Program-made: the position numbers and the translations under genes
Shown: positions 1-11,500 of the stretch, piece after piece
How the letters are laid out: every line of letters begins with the position of its first letter
How positions within the stretch are numbered: position 1 is the stretch's first letter
Notes under the pieces: model-generated
The model's database searches: none
What the model was told of the DNA's origin: nothing
Seen by the model: the letters and a program-made list of their open reading frames with translations, nothing else
Assembly (NCBI GenBank): GCA_018389105.1
Contig: JACATO010002451.1
Span: forward strand, 2,470,001-2,534,000
Source of the DNA: Nautilus pompilius
Taxonomy: Eukaryota; Mollusca; Cephalopoda; Nautilida; Nautilidae
Direction of reading: 5' to 3'
DNA length: 64,000 nucleotides

Positions 1-590
1 TATCAGTGGAAGGCGTGAACGATGAAGTCTGCAGTTCTTGGAGTGATCTTTGGAGGGGTGACATCCTCTCAATTAGGGTTTAGCTCAGGAGAACGAGATC
101 ACCATATCAAACGGGCAATAACCTGGTCGTGAACATATCAGTGGATATCGTCCATTAGAACAGTGTGGTCTGGTAAGGCATCCAGAATCTTCTTGTCATA
201 CCTCACTGCAGTCAGGGCATCTTCCTAAAGCACAAGCATCCCAGCGAAATTTCTTCCTCGATTGTCGCTTCTGTAGTGATTGCTCTCCGTGATGTTTATG
301 CATCCCGCCCCCACACCCAGACCGGTACGTGCTGTTATTCACATTGACAGCTAAAAATCTTGACTCATTAGAGAAGAGAACGTGGCTCTGGTCTTGTGGT
401 GTCAAAGCAACTATGGCAGCAATCGTGCTTCACCCACGGGACTCTCTATGAAGTTAATACCAGTCTCTTTACGGCCATAGAGAGGTCAGAAGCAAGTTGG
501 GTCAATGATGAAGCTCTGCTTCGCTGAGCCAAAGTTGGCACTGTGATCATCTCCGGACAATATCTCCAGGAAATTGTCTACAAGTCTAGA
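1..590 (-). mobile_element. Tc1/mariner transposase relic (runs off the left edge)
   Basis: On the minus strand the order is [35 protein letters not shown], then LTAVRY, LPDHTVLMDDIH, VHDQVIARLIW and SRSPELNP. These match the Tc1 landmarks HVLFSDESRF, QDNARPHxAR and WPxRSPDLNPIEH. Stops and frame changes interrupt it, and the aspartates of the DDE core are only partly kept. No inverted terminal repeat lies in the window. Confidence 0.65.
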
Positions 591-1966
591 AAACCATCAC
601 TTCTGTTCACTTTGTAATTGCCAAGTGTCTATCCTACCAGTAACTCGGTTAAGCCGGACGCCTTTTAATGTATCGTGGAATCGACCTCAGACCGCCTTTA
701 GGTGGGTGGATGTCTGGAGTATGGTCATCAGTTTGGCAGTTTGGGTTTTTTTTAAAAAATAAGTTAAGGTGCTTGGAGGTGCCCAGTTTCAGGGTCCAGC
801 GGGAGTTTGCTTCTTCCTGTAGATTTCTCGCTATAAGGCGCTTGTTAGCTGTTTGGTGCGTGAACTCCAGGGTTAGTAGGGTTCGGGTCACTCCACTCTT
901 TCCTCCGTTCTTGTATAGCTGTTGTCAGGCGGTCGGCTGGATGCCTGGGGTCGCTATCCCGTTCTTGTGTGTCCCGCCCGTACTGGGTGTGGCTACCACC
1001 TTTACCAATCAGGGAAAAGACAAGTAAATCCCTCTTCTCTATTAGGACATTCCGTGGGGCGGATCGCTGTAAGAATGGCGGGGTGTAGTTTGTGATAACA
1101 CCGTTCTCCCCCGCCCAGAGGAGAGGGGCCGGCTGCAGGGATCAGCACCGAGTGTCTAAGCGAGAGAGAGGGGGCTTGCTGACCCTGAAGAGAGAGACCT
1201 GTTGACCCCTCAAAGGTTTAATGTGAAATCTGTGTATACCGGAGATGATACAGGTGACAGTTGTGCGTAACATCAATCCATGCAGGCTGTCCATGATAAA
1301 TCTACCCTCCGCCGAATAATGAGTACATTTATGTACTGATAGGGTCTTAGTGGTTGGGTAACGTGTATGGTTTACCAATGGATTCTTCGTATGGGTAGCA
1401 ATAAACATGTAGAACTTTCTAGGTGAGTAAAACTACACACTTAGCCTAGCACTTCTTTCTAAACCAGGTAGACGCCCGTATGTTGCTCGCACGAGCCAGA
1501 CGCTAATCCCGTGTAGTTTTCAAATAATTGGACCGTTGTCACAAACGCATATTTTCTGTTTCTTTCCTTTCACCTGTCATAACCTGAGTAGTGTTCTGTT
1601 CAGGTGAGTCTTCGGTTTTAACTGATTCCGTAGTATCGCGGGCCAAACCTTGAATCGACAGGGAGCGCACGTGTGTGTGTGTGGTTGTCTGTTTAAAGTC
1701 AATCTTAGCGACAAGAGACAGGCAACCCTAACTCGCTAGACCCCAAACTTAGGACAGTTTACTGACGCGAGAGGTAAAAAACAACGACAACAGGAAGCAC
1801 GAGCCGTTAAGACAGATATAGATGGATAGGGTGGCTGTAATAATACAGGAAAGAAAAGAGGGAAGAAGGAAAACAAACACCGACACATCCTAAGATCAGA
1901 AAAAAGTGAGAACGTTACAGAGTTGGATATAAAAAACCAGGCTCCCTATATATTTGCAACTCAGAA

Positions 1967-2029
1967 ATTTATTATTATTTTATTATTATTATTATTCTTA
2001 TTTTATTATTATTATTATTATTATTATTA
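1967..2029. repeat. (TTA/ATT)n microsatellite
   Basis: About 60 bp of TTA/ATT triplets with a few interruptions in an otherwise mixed, CpG-rich region. Confidence 0.9.
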
Positions 2030-2701
2030 GTCTCCTTTATACTGTTGGCTTGGTTCACTCATCAGTTTGATTGTTCAAATCTTGTGCCCGGTTTAATAGA
2101 GAAAAACCTTGAAATCCATTAAGTCACGTAAATTATACTCTGAAAACCACCCTCGAAAACGACATTTCCGCCCCTTAACTGGTAAAAGGGCCTTTTCAAA
2201 ATGAGGCAAACATTTCAATGTCTGTCGTAATTATTAGAAAGGAATCGCGTGTCTGTCCGTCCTCCAGCCCAGTCGCGTTATTATTTAAATTATCTATTTA
2301 TTTCCAATCTTTTTGATTTCCCTGAGCACTGAGGGCCCACACCAGCGGATGCCCCCTATTTTCAGGGCTACGCGCGAACAGACAAAAATCTCAGCTCCGG
2401 CCCCCGCGAACGGGAAGTTCAGGGGGCATAAAAAGTGAGAGAGAAGAATCGGCGCCGTCCCCGCGACTCTACGATGTGGACTCTCGCAGGAAAAAATAAA
2501 CAAACAAAATACCGGAGACGACTGGTCATCGTGATTCCTCGCATTCCAGCCGAGATCTGGCCCGGAGCTACACAAAACAGGTAGGAGTGGAGGCGATAAC
2601 CGCCGGGAAATTCCCTCGCTACCTTCCGGTGATACGATTTAGGCCCACTCCGCCCCTCACAGAAGGTTTCGCCTCGTCGGTTATCATGGCGGACGGAACC
2701 G

Positions 2702-2727
2702 CGTGTGCGTGTGTGTGTGTGTGTGTG
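2702..2727. repeat. (GT)n microsatellite
   Basis: About 26 bp of alternating GT/GC. A matching short (CA)n run occurs at 3139-3153. Confidence 0.9.
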
Positions 2728-5160
2728 GAGCTCTGTAATCCACGCATCAGGTTTCTGAGAAAACACATAATGTGGCAGATAATTAATTATATATCGGTCG
2801 GTCCCTCTCTAAATTTCAAGATATATTTGTGGTAATCATATGTTAGTATGGTTTTCTATCTGTTTTTAATAGTAAATCTTCACATAAATGAATTATGAAA
2901 TTTTAAGAGAATCTTTTAATGATTCTGTTTGACGTTTTAATACTTTTGAGATATTTTAAGTATATTTTTAAAAGTTAAGGTCGCTTGCGTACGCGCTCAG
3001 TTTATCCAATTTTGTTTGCTCAAGTGATTTAATAAAATATTCCGTGTTTAAGATAAATAATTTAATGTAATAAATATATTGCGCACTATACAGACGAACA
3101 TGCATAGTTGTCAATATCTGTGCTACATAATGGTACTGTACACACACACACACTCTGACCCTCCATTAAAAACCGATTCTTCTGTCAGTTTTTCGTTGAA
3201 TAATGATTAAGATTTGATCTTTCGTTAAACATTTCCACTTCAAAGATTTTAAATCATATGCAAATTATTTCCGCTTATGTGCCATTTCGATTTTCTCTTG
3301 CTTTTTCACGGAAACATTCGGCAGCAGCCGAGTGAAACAAAACAAACGAAAATTGAGCACGAGGAAATTTCAAAGTCTAATATCGGAGATAGGGATTCGC
3401 AAAATACTCGAGAGACTCACTAACTGTGGCTGAACGCCATGCTTGTAGTAGTAAGAGGTAACGTTTCTTGCGTACCTGCCAAGACCTAGATATGTCTGTA
3501 GAGAGGCGTAAGTTGTAGGCGCTTCGTTGACTATTTGCAATCTCCCCGCCAGGGACAAGCGAATAGCGACACCGGCTTCATTGCCGTACATAAGGCGGCG
3601 TCACGATCACTGGTGAGTACGGAGTGTGGCGACCCTTCATCCTGTTATAAGACAGCGGCTCGTTATTCGTGTGTTAAGAAAACTGGATCGGACCGGTTTG
3701 TTCGTGTTGTTAAATTTCGAATTTAATTAACTGTAGACACAGCAGGGGTTACACGTTTTTGATAATCTAAATGTTACACACACTTTTTAAAATGGAATAC
3801 GCGGCATAAGGTGGTACTGGATTTTTTTCGGCATGACTTGTATCGAGTTTTCCTTTTCCGGATTCGGAATATTATTTCGCGCGTTATTTTTGCCGATACA
3901 GTATACCACGGAGCTGTCTCTCTGAGTCAGACCACGTGACTAAGCCTCTACTTAAAGCCGAAAGAAGGAAAAACGTATATTCTGTTAAAAAGACGGTTAA
4001 TAATTTCTTTAAATAATTCATCTCTTGCGTAATGAAGCAGTTCCACGAACTCCAGATTGGTCTCGAGGTGATACTGGTACTTCCTTAGTTTTGATCCCCC
4101 TTGATTCGTTCTCATAGGGCTGCTTTCTCCCTTTCTACCCCCAGGGGTGGGCCATACGGCGAGCGTGCTGTCTAGGAATAGCACAGTTCACTTGTTAATT
4201 AGCAGTAATCGCCCTTTACTCTACGCTTAGTTTAACCTTAATCTATGTTTATCAGTGAGAAGATTTTGTCCCGAGTTTTTAAAAAGTTTTAATAAAGGAA
4301 AAACAAAATGCAGGTCTCCTGGCTAGCGGAGCGATCATTTCCATGGCCTTCGGGTTAAGATATATACTACGTTGCCATTAGTAGCTACGGTACCTCACGG
4401 GCTCTGCCCCTAACTGAACTTCGACTTCAGTCCCCACTCCCGATATACGCATACCTAAATACACCTAGCACTACAATGAGAATACTTGGACCTTTTGAAT
4501 GCTGTGCCATCAGCCCGCTAGAGGGCGGGGAGGGTAGCCACGGTGTACAACGTGATGTCAGAAGAATGCTCAGATGTGACGTTTCACCTGGATGTCAGCC
4601 ATGCGTGAACACCTGGCGGGCCGAGCATAGAGAAGTGGCTTAGTATGCATTTCTGAGCAAAACAATGGGTTACTAAAAAATATCTTTCTTTCCAAATATC
4701 GTGAAAAGGACGATAACAAAGCGGCTACGAATGATATCGTGAGAAGATAGATTACGTATTCAAGCTAGTTTCATGAACGGAAGCGGGTTTGTAATTGATA
4801 CTGCAAATAAATATTTCAGAGTTAATAGAGAGAGACGGGAGCGGAAATACTCGATGTACCGCTATTATTCCAAGACCAACCTTCTGCCGAAGTCGGTCGG
4901 TCGGGTTTGTTGTCCGCGACACCGATAGCGGCAGCAGACGCCGAACCTTCCCAAAAATCTCACTTTCAGCATGAAAGCAAATGTTCTCTGATTTTTTTAG
5001 AAATGATGAAGATAACGAGGAACAATTTGTGGTATTCGATGGCATTTAAATTGTAAATCTCTAAATTGTCTGCGGGCGGCGGATTCTTTTCTGTCTGTGT
5101 TAAGTTTCTTTGTCAAATGTCACAGGAGTCCGGATGGTTTGCGCGAGGTCTCACTCAGCC

Positions 5161-5208
5161 ATGGCCGACATCACACCGTCCCTCAGGAAAGATGAAGATC
5201 AACAGTAC
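5161..5208 (+). CDS. Candidate first coding exon of the mosaic protease
   Basis: An ATG in a good start context (agccATGg) opens a short hydrophilic reading frame, MADITPSLRKDEDQQY, which could join in phase 0 to the exon at 8192 and would suit a cytoplasmic tail. The donor it needs (TAC then gtgctt) is weak, so this is only a guess. A rival is 7568-7687, which starts at an ATG and ends at a strong phase-0 donor (AGG then gtgagc), but it would put a hydrophobic stretch ahead of the known transmembrane segment. Transcript 5' ends would decide. Confidence 0.22.
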
Positions 5209-7778
5209 GTGCTTGAATCCCACGACTGAACTCCAAAACGTGGTGACACATCAGTTGACTTACAATTTTGGCCCCTAGTAGGTTGTTTTTTTGCCCCTGT
5301 GACTCGCCAGATCTGCTCCGGCTCGGCTCCATTTCTATAAACTATTGTAAGCTAAAGATTCTGAGACCACGTGTATAATGGAAGAAGCGCATATAAACGA
5401 TGGCGTCTCTTCTGCGCGTTTGACTGTAAACTAATTAAACGATTGAGTTTTCAGCCAAGGAAAATTGGTGATATCGATGCTGTTAAATATTCACCTGTAT
5501 TTGTCTTCATCGGTTCCTGGCGCTCCAGTGGAAAAATTCATTCTAGTAACGACTTCGGTATCTGCTTCGTTGAAGTCGTCCGGCGTCACATCCGCTAGGA
5601 TGAGACTTTCCTGGTTCGGGAGCTCCTAGATAGAATGAAGCTCCTTCGCTAATCCGAAACGGGATCTTCTGGTGGTTTGAATCTAGCATGACGAAGACAG
5701 TTAGACCAAGAAGCGGCGGCCATCTGGAGTACGCAGGCGATCAGTCTTTTGACGAGTGATTCGCTCTTCGGAAGTTTCGATGTATTGTCTGTGGGAACGA
5801 ACCAGTCGGCTATTTCAGACGTGGGACCGGAGGGGGCGAGATCCGGACGGCTATCTGATGACGCAGACATTGCGATCCAACTTTTGGATATACTCTCCAA
5901 ACAAGACTGAACTCGTCCAGGCCCACAGGAGGGGCAGATGGTGGTCTCCCTCAAGCCGAGGGGACCCGCTAACTTCCCGATGGGGAGAAGAGGCAATTTC
6001 CCAGCCATTCCAGAGCCGACCCTCGCCTCCTTTCCTGCTCTTCTTCCGACTCTCTTCCAGAAGAGGGGGGGGGACACCTATCCCTGGGTCGCCATTACCG
6101 GCCTCTCTCTGCTGCTTTGCGACAATATTGTCACCGAAAAATCCAGCTCAGATTCAGTTCATCCCAATGCGACGGCGATTTTCTTCGCTTTCTTGAGCGA
6201 CACGGTGTTGCAGGTGATCAAATTCGACCCGTGCCCGCCGGCGTCCTTGACCATCGCTGAAGTTCGGGGCCAACTCGGTCGTTCGGACTTTGCCGAGTTT
6301 CGGAGACCGCCGCTGTACGTCTTCCGATAATCGCCCAACAACTGCTTCATTTTGCGATAATCGCGATTGTTTTTGTTTATTCCTCCGTAAAAAATGTTTA
6401 CCTTCTCGGCTGTCGGTGCTCTGTATTGACAGGCAGAGGCGGCTCCGGGACCAGAAATCCAGCCCCCTATGTAAATTTCTCAGATTTCAGAAAGGTTTCT
6501 GGCTCCGGTACCAGATTTTTGAAATCGCATCACGTACGCGAAAATATCGGATTATACGATAAAAAATGGGACCAGAAAACAGGAGTTTATGGAAATTAAC
6601 AGATGATCGGATTAAACCATATCTACTGCAGCGCGCGCGCAATCCATGAACCACGAAGTCCGTTACTCGCCGTTTGCGAAGCTGAGCTGTAACCTCAGAC
6701 ATCGAACCCTGCACGGCCCCTCGCCATTCCAGATGGTGTAGAGACGGGTCGGCATTACTAACAAATCGTGCGGGCTGGCGGAAAGTTATAAGTAAATTAA
6801 CTCATCCCGTACGGATGTGCACCGACAGATCGCGAGGTGGCTGCCTAACCTTCTCAGCGCTTCATCGCGGGTAACTTCGAGAGAAAAAGAACCAGTTCGA
6901 TTAGGCGAAATAGCGGAGGGTTAAAGTTAGCACAGGTACCAGGGATGCGCGCTGTGCCAGCCCGGTCCCAGGTATTCTAGAAAGACGACGCGTATTAAAG
7001 CATTCGTGTATAGCTGAAAAATGATGATGCATGCGAAGAACTTGCGGGTGTGGAAACAGAGACCGTCGGGAGAGGAGAAGCCGGATGGTTCCGAGTTGTC
7101 TTCATCCTCCTCCGTTATCGTCGCAACCACTTTCCTTTTAGCTTCTACGTCTTTCCAGCATATTTCACCTGTGTCAAAAATATTTATACAAGTTTTCTGT
7201 TGTTTCTTTTCTTAGTGGCCTTTTGTAACAGGATGAAACTCGGGGCGAAGATTAGAACTTAGGCTTCGAGCGGAAGGCAGAGCGACTCTTGGACGCAAGA
7301 ACACCAAGAGGAATTATGCGATATTGGAGTTTACACACCTGACGCGCGAATGATACCATATTTATAATTTGACGTCGTTCGCCTCTTAAAACAAAGTCTT
7401 GAGTCCGAGCGCGGAGGGTCTATAGAAAAGTTCGGAAAATTCCCGAAACATGGCGAGACCCCCAATCCGCGTATAGCGGACAGAAATACAAAATAATAAA
7501 CTTTCCCTTTTCGCTCATGAAAAGGATAAAACCCTAAAACTTCCGCGTGGCCGGAATTCAACTTAATATGGCAGTCGATTACCGAGCTGGAGGGGACACG
7601 AAATCAACGACAATAATTTTTGTTACATACTTCGCAGTACTCTGGGTCGTCTGGGAGACTTCGTTAATTGTCAGGGCCGTGGGAAGGGTGAGCGTGTCGC
7701 TGTCAAAACCACTCGTATCAGTTGTCTGTCTAATACACATTTTCAAGTGTTTTTTACCTTTTCACGACCGAACCGTAG

Positions 7779-7924
7779 CACCGCCTCAAATTTTGCGTGA
7801 CCTCAAGCTGCCAGACGCGCAGCGTCGGGTACCCCACCTGGTGCACGAAGGTATCGCCCTGACCAACCCCTGTCACGCGAGCGCTGTTAAACAACTACTG
7901 AAATACGTCGTGGAAGCGCTGTAG
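7779..7924 (+). pseudogene. Possible C-terminal fragment of an iron-type alcohol dehydrogenase family protein
   Basis: After a plausible acceptor (CCGTAG, ending 7778) the frame reads PPQILRDLKLPDAQRRVPHL, then VHEGIALTNPCHASAVKQLL and KYVVEAL before a stop. The succession LRDL.LP...VP.LV...L.TNP..A....LL...EAL resembles the last ~45 residues of group III (Fe) alcohol dehydrogenases, where it reads LRDLGVPEEDLP...A..NP...T..D...L...A. I found no matching upstream exons. It may be a relic, a transferred fragment, or chance in a GC-rich stretch. Confidence 0.28.
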
Positions 7925-8191
7925 CAGTTTCTCTTAAAACCCCTAGAAGCTGGCATCACGTCGTTGCAGGTGTCCACTGTAAAAATTTTGGCTTTATAAA
8001 AAAAATTAGTTTATACCTATGTATGGACATCTCTGAGCCAGAGGGAGATGAAGTGTTCTAGTTTATGGATGCAGAATGAATATTTTTGTCACATCACTCT
8101 AACCCGAGCGACTTCCCGAAAGTTCTGTGACCAGTCGGGTACAGACTACACCGTGATGTGAGTAGCAATCTAAATTTTTTTTTTTTTTCAG

Positions 8192-8519
8192 TCGAACCTA
8201 TCGTCATTCGGTTATGAAAACGATGCCATCAGTATTGAGGAAGAGGGAGGAAAAACTGGAATGTACAATAACTCAGGTTTCGTGAACGACTGCGCCGGTA
8301 ATGGCTCCTGGGGAAAACAGTCGGGCGCTACGGGCAAGGAAACCGCTGGAAGTTTTGGGCTTTCTGGCAAGATGAAGCTGAGAGGAGAAACTGAAGAAAC
8401 ATTGGCGTCATCACCAAGTGCAAAGTTTCGTTTTAAATTGCGGTTGTTCGCGTTAGGCGCCGTGTGCGTCTTTGCTGTGGTGTTGGTCACGGTCTTAGTC
8501 ATTTGGCTTGTAAAAGAAG
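8192..8519 (+). CDS. Cytoplasmic tail and transmembrane anchor exon
   Basis: The acceptor follows a long T-tract (ends 8191) and the donor is at 8520. The first ~80 residues are polar and acidic with Gly/Ser-rich stretches. They are followed by basic KFRFKLR and then about 24 hydrophobic residues (roughly 84-107, including [17 protein letters not shown]). Basic residues on the N-terminal side and no signal peptide predict type II topology, with the catalytic part outside the cell. The exon at 9778-9855 continues as a short Thr-rich linker. Confidence 0.85.
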
Positions 8520-11500
8520 GTAAATTATTATTTGATCTCTCTCCATTGTAAAACGTGAACTGCTGACGTGATGGCTGATGCTGTTAAAAATGACAAAACT
8601 CTGGACAGATAACTCCAGTAGGGAAACAGAGGGGCCAGAAATTGCTTTACCAGTGGTTAACTTGTCGTGTTACGACGTTTTGTCACGGTCAGCTGCGCAT
8701 GAAGTCACCATCGTTAACCCTGACTCCACCGCTGTGGTATCTTGTTAGAATCAATCAAGTTAAAACACAACGTTAACTAGATGATTCTTCTGAACACCGT
8801 TGCTTATTTATTACTTATTATTACATACTTTCCAGTTTCTGAATACGTAGCAAGCTAGAGCCCCTCATATATTACATAAAGCCCATATATAGTACAAACT
8901 TCGTTACTAAGTGCGCATGAATATGTTCGTACGTCTGTCCCTACAAGGGAGGCAACCATGGAGAAGGAGCGTAGCGATGCGGTTGTCCGCTAGGAAGCGT
9001 AGTGTGTCTTGCACCACGTGAGGTGTCTCGCGTCCAACTTTGACTAGCAAACAAAACTCTTCATATCTATACTCTTTTTTTTAGATTGATAGGAAACCGG
9101 AGAACCCCCAAAATCCACACGGTGGCCGACTGGTAGAGATAACGTACCATGCCCGGGGGAGGGGGGTATTAAACTCCCCAATTTGTAGGCCATTACGGAC
9201 ATGCTGTTAGACGTAGTTAACTTTCCAACTTTACAATTTCCCTGGGAACATTTCCCATTCTTAGGAAATATTTTTCAAAATGGATCCGATCTCCGATGAT
9301 TTAATGCTAAAATTATTCTGTCGACGTCGGCGCATAAAGAATCTATCTGGGGACATTACTTAAACTATCGTGGAAAGTCCCCACTAGGATCCTTCAATTT
9401 TAGATGCCGGAAGGCAAAGAAAATTCAAAATTGTGTAACATTGAATTTCATCAACTGTTTTATCTGTTAGATAATAGAGTCTGATAATAGTTAATTATTT
9501 TATACTGTTTAGGTCCTGGATCACTTTTAGCAACTCCATAAACTAGAGAGCATTTTATGCTTAAACTGCAGCTTCAGTTTCATTGAATCTACTAATTATT
9601 TATTAATTCATCGATTTTCTAGCACTGAGCTCGAACCTAACAGGTCTAATCATCAGCATTCAACGGTATTAAGCAGTGGAGCATCTTCTGATGATTTGGT
9701 TTGAACTACAACTATTGTGCAGACAGATTGCCTACCGATGAGATCCTGTCTGAAGTAGTGTTATTTTTTTATTTCAGAGGCTCAAAAACCAGAGAATGAC
9801 CTAAATAAGACACACATGACATCAGCTGCAGTAACAACCACTCTACCTGCTGGAGGTAACCAGGTTTCGTGTAGTTGCTATAGAATGTAGTGTTACTGGC
9901 TGGCGTTGTCTGTCTGTCTTCCGAACCACTCTCCTGATGCTACGTTTACCATTCAGTGCGTTGTTTGTGAGACTTCCTGAAATGCAAGAATAAGTCAGGG
10001 GGGTAAAGGGCTCCGAATTTTTAGTTTTACAGAAGAATCTATTCTGCGTTGGTCTATCCTCCTGTACAGCCATCGCGCAGTCTATTTTACTTTGAACAGG
10101 CGATTGTTTGCTTGCACTTCTACTTTCGCTATCACACGAATGTCTGCTAAGTCGAGTGTGGACGAAATGTCTGTTTGTTTGTTTGTTTTCTGTAGTAAAC
10201 AGTACTGTCTTCTCGGTCTAATCCAATTAGAATTTCAGGGTTGCTGTCTGCCATACTTATGGAGACAGAGAAAAAATTGGAAAGCAAAAATGAAAAATAA
10301 AACCATTATAAATACACCAAAACTAGGATGGGGGAATACTATACTTTCAGGAAATGATCCAGCAGTAACTTTTAATTAGAATTTCAGGTGAATAACAGCG
10401 CGTTTCAGCTGCTCACAAAGCAGGTAGAATGTTAGGAGTAAGTAACCAGAGATACAAGTTCTAGTTCTGTTGTATAAGTCCTTATTTCTCGCAGAGTCTT
10501 GTATATTCTGCGCAGGTGTGGAGAATGCACAGTGGTTTTTACCAGAAAGTTTCTCGGCTTTAAGCATTTGAAATACGCTGAACGATTTAAAATCTTTAAA
10601 CCAAGTTTAAAACTTAAACGTTTAAGAGGGAGCCTAATGGAGGTTTTCAAAATAATTAGGGATTATCAGCCTATGGAATGGGGTCACTTTTCCGGCTATC
10701 TACAGTTAGTAGGGATTATAATTATAAATTTGATAAAAATTCATCATGAATATTTTCTTTTTTTAGTTATTAGTAAGAAAAAGAATAATGAAACCGTAAA
10801 ATTACCAGAATAGCGATAGCAAGCGCGCTGCCGACAGGAAGTAGGTAAATTATTTCTCCATCGACTTTATTGGTGTTCAGCCTGAATGCTCTCATTGCAA
10901 ACAAAGTGTGCTACATTACATTTCTAGGAAGTCTATGGAGCCTTATTACGGTCATAAAAGAAGGGAAATGTGACGTCAGGAGTTGAATGCGCGCTGAGTG
11001 TCAATTTTCATATTGTATATTAGGGTGCAGCTGTCGTCAAAGTCACCAGCTCGCTGATTTTATCGTTCTGAGTAAGGAGGGGCTCGGGATAAGCTGAATC
11101 CATCGCGCGCAATGCGCGTGTGACGGATAAGTTGCACACTTCGAAAAACGCGTAGATGAACTTCTGTATGAACTGCGGGAGAGCCCCTCACCTGTAATCG
11201 AGCCCCGTGTCACGTGTCTAGGGTGTTCGCTTGTTTCCATTCTTCCGGTTAAATTCCAAAGAAGAAAAATATCTCGGCCGCGCGCATGAAAGACGGCCAA
11301 CAAACGTGATATTAGGGCCCGAGAGAGGGGGAGCGGACCGAGTCGTCGGTCGGACTGGGATTTCTTTAAACAGATTTGAAGGTAGCAATTTATTTTTTGA
11401 AATGCGGAAAACGACAAATCGGCCTCGTGGCTTCCCGTAAGTCGCCTCCCCAAAACATGCAAGCGCAGTTAGTTGTCGCGTTTTCGTTTTTGTCATCTTT

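Larger units (their letters stand above)
591..8191. other. CpG-rich upstream flank of the protease gene
   Basis: No firm gene was found. The sequence is richer in CpG than the protease introns, which is why several 100-140 codon frames occur by chance on both strands. It includes simple repeats, the possible first exons described separately, and a possible enzyme-tail fragment at 7779-7924. Promoter position cannot be fixed from sequence. Confidence 0.4.

Noticed and set aside
5649-6077. 142-codon minus-strand frame in the upstream flank
   Set aside because: No recognisable domain, no splice context and GC-rich surroundings where long chance frames are expected. Opposite frames of similar length overlap it (5756-6196, 5938-6330).
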